Origin: Rhizophlyctis rosea
Taxonomy: Eukaryota; Chytridiomycota; Chytridiomycetes; Rhizophlyctidales; Rhizophlyctidaceae
DNA length: 64,000 nucleotides
Reading direction: 5' to 3'
Assembly (NCBI GenBank): GCA_027596075.1
Contig: JADGJC010000171.1
Coordinates: 12,399-76,398, forward strand
Program-made: the position numbers and the translations under genes
The notes under the pieces: model-generated
Told to the model about the DNA's origin: nothing
What the model saw: only the letters and a program-made list of their open reading frames with translations
Database searches by the model: none
Shown here: piece after piece, positions 1-13,028 of the stretch
Numbering within the stretch: the first letter of the stretch is position 1
Layout of the letters: every line of letters begins with the position of its first letter

Positions 1-115
1 CCCCCTCCCCCCACCCCCCCCCGCCACTCCCCACCCTACTGCGCACCCCCCCCCCGTCCCCCCCTACACTCCACCCCCCCACAACCCCCCCACCCCCGCG
101 CGGGCGGGGGTGGCC
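1..115. repeat. C-rich low-complexity tract
   Basis: Almost pure C with scattered A and T, ending in a short GC palindrome around 96-113. It is not a telomere: there is no regular CCCTAA-type unit. A similar G/C run flanks the N gap near 48 kb, so a contig-edge or gap-filling artefact is as likely as real sequence. Confidence 0.7.
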
Positions 116-469
116 AGGGCATTCAGCTCGCCAAAAGCTGCTAATGGATGCTTAGTGCAAGTGAATCAAGTGCGGCAGAAACATCGGCAACGGAAGTAGA
201 TGAAGATGCGAACGAAAGCGGCCATGCCCAGAGGTCAAAAAGGTTTTCATTGGAATGACTTTTCCCTTCACAAGACACACCCTTCAAGACCGGATGATCA
301 ACAAAAAGCACGATTACTGACGTCTCTGACTTCTATAGCTAATTGTTGGTCACCGCATTATGCTATACATGTTCCGTTTAGCCCTATCTATAAGTCAACA
401 GACTCTCAATCCCAACGCCATCACTGAGTTCACTGTTTGCTTGACCATGTTGTTCCACCTCCATCAAGC

Positions 470-1122
470 TCAACCCGCCCATGTAAGCGGGCAAGTACAA
501 TGCCGCAGTTTGTCCAACACAATATGGTGGCAACTCCTCACTGTGCGCCAAAATGGCGCATCATCGCCCGTTTTATCCAAAGAGCACTCCTTCCCACCCC
601 CTTCGTCCCGCTCCGAAAGCAATGGCAACGTTTCCCCATCACGACTCCTTCTATCTTTCCATACGCTCCAAACAACATATCCCGCCAAGGTGATGGCTAT
701 CACGCCCAAATGAGCCAACACAATCTGCTTCATGAACTCTGGTGGAGTCGGCCCGGTGCGTGGAGGGTGAGTTGGCACTGGAAGAGCGGGGAGAGGAAGA
801 GCCGCTTCGCTGGGCGGCCATCTGGTCCAGTTGCCGTACGCAACAGGGATGGAACGCCATGAAACACCGCTGCATCCGGTTGTGAACAGGAATAAGTAAG
901 TTGGAGGACCCATCGATGGCGGTACGTTTCCTCGCGGCGGATGTGTGATATTTTCGAATGTCCCTGTCGATTGACGGCTGGAGAACCGATATGACGGCGG
1001 TGAGAATCACGTATTGTGGGGCGATATAACAGACCGCGGTGAAGTAGGTATGCAACCCGCAAAGCAACCATACCTGTCGACCCATAGGATTTCCCATTCA
1101 TGCGGACTATCACGAAGACCAT
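470..1122 (-). CDS. possible small single-pass membrane protein
   Basis: Unrecognised. A two-exon model is phase-consistent: exon 1 926-1122, a 56-bp intron 870-925 (GTACCG..GCAG), exon 2 470-869, about 198 residues. Exon 2 is Pro-rich and then has one clear hydrophobic segment (around KQIVLAHLGVIAITLAGYVV) followed by a basic, charged tail, as in a C-terminal membrane anchor with a cytosolic end. Exon 1 shows no domain or signal peptide, so the true start may be elsewhere, for example the Met near 913. The surroundings are gene-poor. This could be a chance ORF. Confidence 0.28.
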
Positions 1123-4100
1123 GATACACTATCTTCACTTCCTTGCATTTTTCACCTTTATTCGATTTCCACTCCTGGAAAATTCAACAATACTGTCAGC
1201 AACAAACGAGATTTGGCGCCAAAGTCAGCCGCCACTTACGAAGTCATACAATGTGCCCTCGCACACTCCCATAACATAAGTACTTAACGTCTTGCTCCTG
1301 GCCCGGGGGTCTGACCTTTGCAAAAGACCAGTCGTTTCGCGGCGTTCGCAGTTGCCCCATGAGTCCGGCGGTTTAGGAAACGTCTCCGGTTGCATATTTA
1401 GTATTGTTGACAGTAGGCTGACGCTTCCAGCTAGGACTATAAGATGACCGTTTCCAACCCCTGGGGTCAACTTATACTTCCTCTGCCGTCTGCGACTGTG
1501 ATCTATCGGTCGAGCCGCAAAGCGTCCCACGACATTAAGAACTCGAAATAAGGGGTCACGGCTGAAGCATCCTCAATTGACAGCGTATCCAATTTGCAAC
1601 AGAGTGAATGAGCGTAATTAGAAAACTTTCAAACCCAAATTGAGCTGACCTATTTTTGTACCGGTGTCTTGAGGGTCGGCCGCTTTGAAGTCATCTAGAA
1701 CGGCGTGGCTTGTAAATGTAAACATTGGACTTGTCCCGGATATTCAGTCGTGATCTTTCACTTTTTACCATCAATCCGAGAGTCTTTCAACGAGGCTTAT
1801 TTTTGTTTGTGAACTCCCTGAACATCAAGCATACTCCGCGATAACCGAAAAGGCCGAACGGCGCCACGGGCCGTGCATCGCCCAGAGCAGCGGGATGTCA
1901 GGGTCAGTCTATCAGTCATTCCATCAAACTTTCGTGGGCCAAGATGGAACCCCCACCCAGTTCCGTGAGACGGTCGGAAGCTGTTAGCCGGCCAAGTATA
2001 AACGATTCCAGAAGAACGAGCAATTTGTACAAGAAACAAGAACATACAACGTCGCCTCAAAAGCTTTCTAAATTTCGAAAAAACACATGTGGTCGAGAAA
2101 CTCTCCAGTTTCTTACAACAACGGGCACGTCCACGCTTTTCTTATCATGAAATAATCAGATCAAGCGGTCGCATTGGCAAAACCAGACTCTTTTCCTTTC
2201 TTTTCAGACCTGAAATTTCCATTTTTTGGCCGACATGTCCGTTACATGCAGGGAGAGCAAAAGGGGTGATCAGCAGAAGCGGTGGTATATACTACTGGAG
2301 CGGGCCGATGGACATGCTTCATACCCATTCATTGCATGGCTGTCGTTTCAATGCGCTTAATGTACGTGCCCATCAATCAAGCTCCACTATGGAAGAAAAT
2401 GTCTAAAGACAATTTTCAAGTATTCTTCCCTTGCATGGTGTCCTACAAAGCCGGTGCCAAGTTCAATTCATCAGTTGTCACATCGATCTTCTTTTGAAAA
2501 GCTGCTGTGAACATTCACGCGGACTATGTAGTCAAGTCCTGTGGATTGCCATAACAGGTACCACCCTGTTTAGCACCAGATAAATACAATCCTCTATCTC
2601 AAAAGTGGAATGGATAGTCGAGGGACGAATCCTTCGCGTTGCTCTATGGCGTTTTCAATTGCTTGCCCCCAGTCTGTTGTCCATAGCCGATCGCCATTTG
2701 GTCGACTTGGCGGGAATTTATGCGTCATTTCTTTTCATTAGAAAGCTCACTCTCAGTCACTTGAGTTTGATTACCACTCTCTGCTCACAAGCATGGTCAT
2801 TGTTTGCGCTCCTCAAAGCAGCTCATGAAATGGAGGTGCCAATCCTTGTATGTTAAATTGTTGAGATGTCTTTTTCCACAGTCTCCGCCTGTGCAAATTG
2901 AGTGAATAATTTCGCATCACGGCATCGTAAGTGACGCAGTGAGCAAGTCATCATGGTGGCATTCCGAACTTCGTTCTGACGCAAGGCGATCTCAAGGTAG
3001 GGCGCCGCGCAAAATGAATGCCGAGTCTGGCTATCCCGTACGCCTTCAGGTTTTCCTTCTTTTTGGCCCCCAGGCGGCCCCACATATTCAGTCTGACCAC
3101 CGATCGACTTTGCCATCGCATCAAGATCAGACATTTCAAGGGGAACCGGTGACACGGCTTTAGATGCTTCGAAAAAGGACAAAAATAGTTTTCCGAATTG
3201 GACGACAAGGGATTGCGACTGGCAGTGGATGAACGCTCACAACAATTCCAACAGGCGAGCAAGTTACATATACTAGAGAAGTGGAACTATTTCATGCGGG
3301 CAAGAGGCCAAAACAAAAAGCTTAGATGATTACACACAAGGCTCTCGATCTCGTTTTTGAAGTCGGTCACTCCATGGCTCTCAAAATGGGCAATTCATGA
3401 CTGTCATCAAGGTAAAGTTTTGCCACATTATCACTCTTTCACAGAGGGTGCCTTTGGGTCACGACTACTTCATAAGGTGCGCAACATGAAGAAGGAAATA
3501 CTGAGACCCAAATGCATGAAAGGAAATGGAGTAATCGCTTCATGCTCACGTCCTCTTGCAAATCCCTTACTCAATTTCCATCTCCATCTTCCACTTCACC
3601 AATGAGACTGAGATGCAGTGTACCCGCACGATCAAGCGATTGACCCAGAATAAGCCACTCATGCGAATACTGGACCGGTCCATTGTCATCGCATTTCAGA
3701 ATGCTTCCATCCGGGTTGGCCCAACATAACGATCAATTGGACAAGCTGAGTCCAGAAAGAAAACCATCGAGATCATTTATGTGAAGAGATGGTTATCCCA
3801 AATCAGACGCTTCCTCACCTGTTCACTTTTTTGCTCTTCACTCTGGTTCTGCCAAGCGTCATACAAAACGTCCCGCTTTCAGCAAGCCACAAATGATGAA
3901 TCAAGCGCACTGTCCGCAAGACGCAAACGCGATGGAAACAAAACAAAAATGAGCCTGACCTGGTGTAAAGGGCACCGATTCACTCACGACGAGACCGTCC
4001 GCACTCATGAGGGGAACTGCCAAAGATGTAGTATCCGGGTGCAATTGGTCTGCTTGTCGATCCGTACCATGCAATTACAGTAATTCCCTCAGATGAGTGA

Positions 4101-6016
4101 AATCCCGGTTTGTCATATTCTACCTGTACCTGTGTCTTCCCAAATTCACCGTTCTTGCTCCCGACAAAAAAGACGTCGCATGGACCAAATATTGAGGAAT
4201 GCGTGAGAACCCAACGATTCTATGGGCATCCTCAAAGTCGAGTTTGACGAACGCATTCGACTCTATTGAGCTATGTACAGTCTATATACATGAACTCTAG
4301 ATATTGCGCATTTATGAATTTCCATGGGTGCGCAATCAACCACATCTACGGGAGCGTTGAGATCCTCGCCCATCTACCCCACCAACTGTTATCGACCTCA
4401 TCTTTCCGTCTTTCACCCGCATCATTCACCCCCGAAACTCGTCAAATCCATGCTCTTCCATACGACGGAATAGCGTCATCGGTGACCCCATGTTCTGTTC
4501 TTACACAAGTACTAGGGCTGGTCACATTAGCCTCAAGTAGTTCAAGTCGCCGAGGCGCCAACTATGATGGGTTTGACCTGTCCACTCCTTTTTAAAAAAG
4601 TGCAAGTTGCACTCCATTTGTAATGTAATTCAATAGGTTTTGTTCAAAATGTTTCTACGATAGCTTGGGCAATCTTGAAACAGAACAGTGGCACGACTTT
4701 CGATGGTTGAGACGCGCAAAAAGTAGTTAACAGGCAGATGAAGAGGGTGAAGTCGATGGCCGTCCACGGGTGAATACTGGCACATCAATGCCGGCAAACG
4801 CATGACTTTGAGCCGATGCCGATCGCAGTAGAACCTGCCGGATATTTCAATCTCTCGAGCAGGTATTAAAAAAGAGCTTCGAAATGTTCTGTCTCGTGAA
4901 AGGTGGTTTAGTGTCCCTATATGGTAGGTGTGCTCAACTTCACCCACACTGCAATGCCAACGTGAGCCCATCTTCGTTTTTTGGTGAATTCATTCAGAAA
5001 TTCTTGCCATGGCTTCGCGATTGCCAATCTGGGACGAAAAACAACGTGGCTCGAGAGATGATGTACTAGAGCGAAGTTGGATCAAGTGCCCCACGCTCCA
5101 TGCCTTTCCGAGTCTGGTTCATCAAAGTACTTCAACCTCATTGGTCTCCGTTTTTCGAAGGATTAAGGGCAATGAGGGATTGGTCTGAAAAAAGATCACT
5201 TGCCCATCACGCGGCCCTACCGTAACAACTAGGCTCCACTAGGTGTACTGAACAACAATAAGCTCAGCGCAGAAAGAACATTTACATCCATTCGTATTGC
5301 TCTAATGCAGAAGCAGCTGAGTCTCGAATGCAAGAATGGAATATCCTGCCCCGCAAGACACCTCATTCCCCTTTCCCTCAGGTAGTGAACGGTATAGCAC
5401 GTAATTTTACGGAATGATGCTTCCTTGCTTTCCGCCACACAGCATGGGGAGTCATTGTGCACACAACTAATTGAAGAACAAGAGTCAGAAAAGGGAGTCC
5501 TTCCACTGCCAAGCTCATTCAAATGCGGCCGGCAACGACTTCGTATTCAAAAATATTCAGACCTTTATATACATAACTCCGTGCAAACCCCCATCTGTGT
5601 CCTGTGCATACGATCAGGCAAAACAGTCCAACCGGGCATGAAAAAGAATCGCTGAAACCGCTGCCGAACTGCCAGCAACTCAAATCAAGCAGAGTCGTGG
5701 AAATAGTCTCACTGCCGTCAGTAATTTCAACACCAAACAGGATCATCACAGAGATCTTAGTTCTGGCTCCCTTTTGTCCTTATACGCTTTCCCTTGCCAT
5801 GCCTCCCAACAAAAGCGCTTCCAGAGTCCCTAATGGCACCCGCTCGGCCGGATTTCGAACTATCCTACCAATTCCAATGACCATCGCATCCCTCCAGAGT
5901 GGAGGCTTGCTGATACCTCTCCTCTCTATCGCCCCATATACAAAAATCTGATAATATACAAGTCTATGCAGAAACTGAAAAAGCCGTAACGTGCGGAAAT
6001 ATGCATCTCGTCATAT
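1123..6016. other. gene-poor stretch
   Basis: Only short open frames without recognisable domains occur on either strand, and none shows the codon regularity of the neighbouring genes. No tRNA T-loop, tandem repeat or transposon terminus was seen. It is probably intergenic, though small spliced genes could be missed. Confidence 0.5.
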
Positions 6017-7717
6017 TCAGTAACGTCCCGGCCCCTTGTCCACCACATCATTGATATCATCTTCCGCCCCTCTCTCCTCTCTTCCGCCCCCACCCTCCTC
6101 CTCCACAACCTCCCCAATGCTCTCAACCCCATCCACCTCCTCCACAACCTCCCCAACTTCCTCAACCCCATCCTCCTCCCCCTCTACAACCAAAACCTCC
6201 TCCTCCTCCAAATCCCCCCTAACCCTGCTCCGTCCCCCAACTCCCCAAAAAACACCCAACCCCAAAAGCCCAAAATCATACACAAGCCTCAACCCCCCAC
6301 TAACCAAAAACGCCACCCAAAACATCCCCTTCGCACTCAACACCCCCGTCACGCTCGGACCCACACACCCTGCCGCCGTCCGTAACACACTCGTAACGCC
6401 CATAACCGCCGTCCGATGTTGCGGTTGCACTATAGCAGCTATAAGTGCCGCGCGGAGACCTTGACCCAGGGAGTTGAGACCTATACGTAGGAGGAGGAGC
6501 GCGAATGTTGTTGGTATATCTGATGGGAACGGGAAGAACACCACCGCCATCGAACTTGGTATATGCGTAAGAACCATTGTATTGATCATCCCGAATCGCC
6601 TACTTAGTGGTGCGGCCAGTAACGCCTGTAGCGTCGACGAAAGGAGGTAGGCTGTCGACAGGATGTCTCCTAACGCGGATTTAGGTAGCGTTGACCCGAA
6701 TTTCCGGTCTAAGTAGTATGTTGTTAAGGAGATTGAGATCATGCCGTTTGCGAGGGAGTTGATCATGAGGAGGGTCCAGAGGGCGAGGATTGTTGGGCGG
6801 GTGGAGGGTGTGAGGATTGAGAAGAGGGTGAAGATTGAGGGTTTGCGGGGTGGGTTGGGTGTGGGGGATGTAGGTAATTGGGGTGATGTGGATGAGGGGA
6901 CGGCGTTGTAATACGGGGTAGGCTCGTTCTGCAGCAATGGCTGTGTCTCATTGACAAGTGTAACCTCCGAGATTGCACTGCTACTGTCTTCATCCTTTGC
7001 TGTCTGTTTCGGTGCAAGTTCGCACTTGTCACTCAAACGCAAGCTGCACACCAAATTGACGATCCCCATGACCGTGTACAGCCAGAAGCAAGCATGGTAG
7101 GCGTCAATCAGCGACCACCCAGGCCGGTACCGCAGTACTTCCACGAGAGTGCCGGACACAGCCGTACCGAGTGCGGATCCAACATTAGCTGTGGTGACGT
7201 ACCACACAAGGACGTCAGGGCGGGTTTCCTCAGTGGTTAATTCGGACAAGGTGGACTCTTCCACAGCTCTGAATGGCCCAATCTCTCCTCCAGTAGCACT
7301 GATAACGCCGACGACAGCCGCAAACAGCAACAGCCAAAAGTTGTTTGAAAGGGCAAAGATGGTGCCTGACGTGATCATGAGGAGCGAGCCAACGAGAAGA
7401 GTACGACGCCGGCCGAGCAGCCTGTCGGCCGAGACGGTGAGGAGCAACGACAAGAGGACATCTCCGAGGATGGTGAGACTCATGAACATCCCGATGCGCT
7501 CATCGGAGACGTTTAGTTCCGCCAAAAACAGTGCTAGTACTAGTGAACAGGCACTGTAGGCCAGCTTCCGTGTGCAACGGGACAAGATGATGAGCCATGC
7601 ATCTGTGCCAATGTTGTAGAGTGACCTTAGACCCGACTCTCTGTACAGATAGCGGAACATTGGACTGGCGGTGGGTATCAGAGCGACGGGAGTAACACCC
7701 TTGTCACCAAGAACCAA
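6017..7717 (-). CDS. major facilitator superfamily transporter
   Basis: A 566-residue intronless membrane transporter, probably in the plasma or vacuolar membrane; the substrate is unknown. About twelve hydrophobic segments are split by a hydrophilic loop near residues 235-300. The MFS signature between TM2 and TM3 (ADRLLGRRR, residues 97-105) is intact. The first half (GTDAWLIIL.., ISATGGEIGPFRAVEES..) matches a fungal MFS family annotated as general-substrate or YCR023C-like. The start at 7717 gives a short cytosolic N-terminus before TM1. The last 70 or so residues are very acidic and encoded by a 36-bp duplicated unit. The gene diverges from the AFG1-like ATPase and shares a 537-bp upstream region with it. 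Confidence 0.9.
   Translation of the reverse strand: MVLGDKGVTPVALIPTASPMFRYLYRESGLRSLYNIGTDAWLIILSRCTRKLAYSACSLVLALFLAELNVSDERIGMFMSLTILGDVLLSLLLTVSADRLLGRRRTLLVGSLLMITSGTIFALSNNFWLLLFAAVVGVISATGGEIGPFRAVEESTLSELTTEETRPDVLVWYVTTANVGSALGTAVSGTLVEVLRYRPGWSLIDAYHACFWLYTVMGIVNLVCSLRLSDKCELAPKQTAKDEDSSSAISEVTLVNETQPLLQNEPTPYYNAVPSSTSPQLPTSPTPNPPRKPSIFTLFSILTPSTRPTILALWTLLMINSLANGMISISLTTYYLDRKFGSTLPKSALGDILSTAYLLSSTLQALLAAPLSRRFGMINTMVLTHIPSSMAVVFFPFPSDIPTTFALLLLRIGLNSLGQGLRAALIAAIVQPQHRTAVMGVTSVLRTAAGCVGPSVTGVLSAKGMFWVAFLVSGGLRLVYDFGLLGLGVFWGVGGRSRVRGDLEEEEVLVVEGEEDGVEEVGEVVEEVDGVESIGEVVEEEGGGGREERGAEDDINDVVDKGPGRY
6111..6180 (-). repeat. 36-bp direct repeat coding an acidic tail
   Basis: Two imperfect copies of a 36-bp unit (CTCCACAACCTCCCCAA.. 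on the + strand) encode a 12-residue acidic motif of the EVGEVVEEVDGV type at the transporter C-terminus. This is a typical site for copy-number variation between strains. Confidence 0.75.
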
Positions 7718-8254
7718 CCGACGACGCGATATCCTATCAGCCCAAACTGGACCTGCGACTGCTATCTATATACTGCAAGTGCTACTCACTTGTAATGATT
7801 GCCCCCTCTCCCTCTCTCTAACTTTAGTCAAAAGAAAAATAAGAGAGAAACATGAAGATGGCGAGGTGGGGGTGGGGCTTCTGCAATTCCAAAATGAAAT
7901 GTTCGATCAACACGTGCGATAAGCCACATCTGACGTCATGCTGCGCCGCATTCAGCCAATCAAACGGGCAGATCTGAACAGTGAACACCAGTGAACTGCT
8001 CCTGTTCACACACTTGACAGGAAGAAGTTACCGAGTCGCCGGTGCGGATGCTGGTACCGTGGTACGGGCGACCAGATCGTCGATCCTTTGACCCATTTGT
8101 AACGACAATGATGACTATGACCTTGATTCACTCTCAATCGGAGTCAACTCCCTCAACTCCATCTCGGTGATGTCAAGAATGTCAACGTCCGTCAACTGAA
8201 GAACTACCGTAACAGGAATACCCAAAACTGCAAACAGAGAGCACCATTACTATA
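7718..8254. promoter_or_regulatory. bidirectional promoter, MFS / AFG1-like
   Basis: This is the shared upstream region of two divergent genes. Three classic eukaryotic elements lie within 50 bp: the palindrome CACGTG at 7911-7916 (bHLH E-box type), a perfect CRE TGACGTCA at 7931-7938 (bZIP/ATF type), and CCAAT at 7956-7960. Function is inferred from motif identity and clustering only. Confidence 0.5.
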
Positions 8255-10568
8255 ATGCATCCAATACATCGAATACGTTGCCGTCTCTACTCTGCAGAAG
8301 TTACCATAACGAATCCTCTCGTTCTGTACAGGGCGCTGTTGGCCACCAACAAGTTACGGCCTGACCCCGCACAGCTTCGTTTGGGTGGGTGAGTGAATTC
8401 GAAAGCTTCATTCTCGACTGCGCCGAGTGTCTGCCTCCTTGCAAACTGACAGTGTAACATTGTAATATTTCACAGCACTTCATCTTCAGAAGCTTTATGA
8501 ACGTCTGAAGGACTATGAACCGACCGTCGACTACAGTGACCGTCTAAATCAACTCACTCGGACAATAACCAATCCAAAACCATCCTCCTACATCCCATCC
8601 TCCTTCCTCCCGTCAGCCTCCCCATCAACAACAGCACTAATCCGTGTCCTCACCAACCATGAATCTGCAATCACGATGGACAGCCCAAAAGGGCTCCTCC
8701 TCCACGGCGAAGTCGGCACCGGGAAATCAATGCTAATAGACTTATTTGCAGACTCTCTTCCCAACCGCAAAAAGCGTCGATGGCACTACAACACCTTCAT
8801 CCTAGACACATTCGCCCAACTAGAACACCTCCGCAAATCGCGTTTGTCCTCGAAACAATACCAAGGTGATACCCATGCCCTCCTAGTCCTTGCGCGCGAC
8901 TTGATAGAAAAGAGTCCCATTCTGTTCCTGGATGAATTCCAACTTCCCGACCGAGCCGCGTCAAAGATTTTATCCAATCTCTTTATTAGTTTCTTCCATC
9001 TTGGTGGGGTACTGGTGGCGACCAGTAACCGCATGCCAGAAGAATTGCAGAAAGCTAGTGGTGTGGAGTTTGGAAAAGGCGAGTTGGCGCCTTTTGTAGA
9101 TGTGTTGAAGGCTAGGTGTGAGATTTTTGAGATGCAGGGTGGCAGGGATTATAGAAGGATGGAGGCGGAGGTGGAAAACAAAAGCAGCCTAACAGCTTCT
9201 GCCACAAGTTCAGCATCATCAGATGGATCACTACCACTTGGCCGGACAAGTTTTGACCCGGTCTCAGCGGATGAGGTGAACGCCGATGATGGCAGCACTT
9301 GGGAAGGCACTGGTACATCGACTACCACTACAGACACTGTACCACCATCACCAACCCTCCCATCCCACTACCTCATCCGCCCATCCCCAACCTCCGACCC
9401 CACCCTCCAAAACTCCTACACTAAAACCCTCCACACCCTCCTCCTGCGCGCCACCTCCCTCCCGTCCACAACTGAACAAATTCCCTGGAAACCCTCGACC
9501 CTAAAAGTCTACGGTCGCACCCTCACAATCCCCCAAACCCACAACCACACAACCCTCTGGACATTCGCTGCCCTCTGCGAAACCCATAATCTCGGCCCGG
9601 CAGACTACATCTCCCTCGCCTCACACTACAACACCCTAATCCTCACCGGCGTCCCCGTCCTCACACACCTCCAGAAGAACGAAGCAAGACGATTTATTAC
9701 GCTTTTGGATGCCTTGTACGAGGCGAGGTGTAAACTCATCATAACGGCAGATGCGGGGCCGGATGAGATTTTCTTTCCCGAAACGAAGGGCCAAAGTGTT
9801 GGCAAGGGTGGAGAGGAGGGTGGCGGGGTAGAAGGAGATGTGATGCATTCGGAGACGTTTGCGGAGGCTTGGCAGGATGTTGTTGGGGGGTTTCGACCTA
9901 ATATTTCGACTTATGATGCTGGCACCGGAAGGGAGGAGCGGTCTAGATTGAAGGACGGTGGTGAAATTTACGCGGCGGATACATTGGAAGATGACGCTCC
10001 CTGGGCGTTACGTCACGGCGACAAAGCTTGCGGTAGTGATGGATCCCTCTCAGCCTCAACATCATCGACATCTTCCCACACAGAACCATCGGAAAGACTC
10101 TACCCCGGCAGAAAGACCTCCCTTCCCAACTTTGGACACACGTCGGCATTCACGGGCGAGGATGAGCGATTTGCATACAAACGGGCACGGAGCCGGATTT
10201 GGGAAATGTGTTCGGAGAGGTGGTGGGCGAGGAGTGAAGAGGGGTGGTGGAGGCCGGTTGAAAGTAGCGTACGAAGATGGGAGGGGAGCGGTGACGGTTC
10301 TATCGAGGTCGGGAAGCAACGTAATGTCAAACCTGTCGGTGATGGAGAGGACCATAGTGCAACGGAGAAGACTGAAGATGGGGAACAAGTGAAATATAGC
10401 CCTTTCAGGACGCACCCAGAGCCGCCGCCAAAGATTAGTTGGACGCATATATGGGGAATGATGAAGTGGGGTCAAGGTGCAGGACCGTGGGGGCAGGGTG
10501 TTGAAGGGTTAGGTCTCAGAGACAAGGATACCCACAAGGACCAGGCACGTGGGAAGCAGGAGAAATAG
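8255..10568 (+). CDS. AFG1: AFG1/LACE1-family AAA-type ATPase
   Basis: Mitochondrial inner-membrane-associated ATPase of the Afg1/LACE1 family, implicated in turnover of mitochondrially encoded respiratory subunits. Two exons, 8255-8384 and 8476-10568, with a 91-bp intron, give 740 residues. This model restores the conserved N-terminal block (RPDPAQLRL-ALHLQKLYERL) that a start at the internal Met of 8676 would lose. Walker A is GEVGTGKS (121-128) and Walker B is ILFLDEFQ (about 192-198), followed by a TSNR sensor-like motif. The short basic, hydroxylated N-terminus fits a mitochondrial presequence. The protein is much longer than the usual 450-500 residues because of low-complexity Ser/Thr/Asp/Glu insertions around 9170-9350 and 9790-10420. 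Confidence 0.9.
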
Positions 10569-13028
10569 TACACATTGCCAAACAAGTGGTGCACTTGCAG
10601 TTGAATAATACCCTAACCGACAGATTCCGTTGTCTTTTTTGTCGTTCTCGAGACTGGTCAACTCACGCCCAGCAAGCACGACAAAAAAAAATTACAAGCT
10701 CATCTTCAACATGAGCATTTGCACACAAGAGGTTTTTATCAATGCATGCATGATTCACTCCTTATTTTCAAACCACTTTCCGATCCACAATTTTCCTCCT
10801 TGCAAAACCCGCTGCTGGATGTGCCTTCTGCCAAGTTGCTTTCATATTGCATGAAATCAAAAAAGGTGTGCGCCCGTTTGCGGCAAACAGCTATCCACCA
10901 AGACAGTCAAGCGATACAGCCTTAAGGAATTCCTACAAACGAACAAATCCGGACTCCGGATGACACCCAACATCCGAAAGCCTCCACACATTCTTGTAAA
11001 TTAAGATTTCCAGAAACCACGAAGTTCACAAAATCGCTTGAGAAACCGGAAATGTTATTGTATCCCATCAAGATTTTCTAAGTGAGCAGTCGTGTTGGTC
11101 TCTTTTGCCTGGCATATCAACATGCCTGCATGATGGATGGAAATGCACATACCATCAAGTGTACGCATCAGAGAGCACCAATCCGACAACCGACAAAAAA
11201 GACGCACACGATGAAAGGAACACTAGTCATATTGTTGGGGTGGCAACATCTTCAAGGTCGCAAAGATGGGGATATTCACCCTACGAACAGCGAACAAGGG
11301 AACCGACATTTGCGTTACCACCATCCGACAACGCATGATACGTCCAAAAACTTGCATGCATCCGAATGCGATGATCTCCTGATACCACTAATCCTCGGCT
11401 GTTCCAGCAAATCAGGAATGCGCGGCGATTTTCGGTGCTCAGCCCTCTTCTTTTTGGTTGGGCCGTTTTTCAACCTTTCGGATAGCAAACCACTCAGTCG
11501 ATGCGAGGAATGAGCAATTTGAACATCTTGTTGAGCCCCAGGCATGTTGGGATGTTGTTGAATGTTCGATCACCGGTTCGATAGGGATAGTACCGTACTT
11601 ACCGTCTATTTTCACGAGGTTAAGATTGGTTTCTTTTTGCCGCTGGCCAACAGTGGGGGTTGGATTCAAATGTCACAATAGTGTAACGAACAACAATTAG
11701 TCTCGAAGAAAAAGCACCTCAAAGTTGGCTGATCTTTTTTCAGATTTCCCTCTGGCGCAATCGTTTGTCGTTCTGTTTTCCAACACAAGAGACACAAGAC
11801 ATCAATAGTCTCAAGACCAACCTTGCTTTGCGACAAATTCCCGGTTCAATGAATGCATTTTTCACCCAAAAATGCTCGGGGTCGACGACACATTCGAGAT
11901 GAGACCATGACGAAAAATAAGAGATCCGCCCTTATGAGAGGTGGCAATGAGAGGAGTCGCACATTCACGGCATCATCTGTGGCCTGGATCGCTTTGATGT
12001 ATACATACGCACAGCTACACCCTGATATGCATGTCCGTCATCTCATGCCATGGTGTTGGAGGAAAATTGCGGCAAGTCACAGTTGAGGTTTCAAGTTTGA
12101 GTTCCTGGGACTCTACCAGATTCGGGGATTTAATGCTGCTAAGTATTCCGCGCGACCATCATCGTGACTTTTACACTGCGTTCCATAATATGTGATGAAT
12201 GCATGCATCACTCATGCGTTTCGGCGACAAATAAATATCGAATGTTTTGCGCTTGCGATGCTAAACCTACATTCATCTTCAACTTGTGTAAACTCCTTGG
12301 GAATGGATCTCCAAATTCTTTGGCACGCGGGATTCGACGATGCTGATGGAAAGTGCCTTCGAACGTGGAGGAAAGATAGTAAAGATTGACTCCCAAATTG
12401 GCAGCATTCCGTTCTGGCAGCCCTCGAAGATCCGCTCTCTGAACATTGCTCCTTCACTTACCTCATGCTCATTTCCAAACGAGCGCGTAACTCGTCAAAT
12501 CACCAATCCCGTTGAAGGCTGTATTGATGGTCGTCGCACAATGCATGGGCGAAAGCTGAGAGGAAACACTGGCGCCTGTTGCTTCTTGATGGATGCCACT
12601 GCAATGGAGCTCGGCACTCGTCATCTCGCACCATACCGGATGCTCAAAATGCAGTCAATGACCGTCGATCGCTAATGGGTACCATTTGGTGCCTTACTGA
12701 AAGGTCAACCGGTTTCTCCACAGCAACGTTTGCTGAGACCTACTTAGACCTGCAGGCCAAGTGAACAATTGGAAGGACCCTGGCGATATTTGCCAACGTA
12801 TCAGTGATCATGTCATTGATGAGCTGTGTTGTTGTTGGACTGTTGGAGCCGGCCAGCCCATAGCCTGTGGCGCTCAGCCAACTTGGTCTGCACGTGGTCT
12901 CCCAGACTTCCACCATCAGCATTTTACCACGTTTTGCAAATGGTTACCTACTTGCCCTTATGCGCTGATGTGTGTTTATCCTTTCCTTCACTTGATTCCC
13001 CACCCCACTGCTTAAACATAAGCACAAA
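10569..13028. other. intergenic, no gene recognised
   Basis: Only short frames with poor codon structure occur on both strands. An A-run sits at about 10683-10690. No RNA gene or repeat array was recognised. Confidence 0.45.

Noticed and set aside
1..115. Telomere at the window start
   Set aside because: C-rich but without a regular repeat unit such as CCCTAA, so it cannot be called telomeric.
11560..11590. tRNA-like T-loop (GGTTCGATAGG)
   Set aside because: No acceptor stem, D-arm or anticodon arm can be paired at the right spacing.
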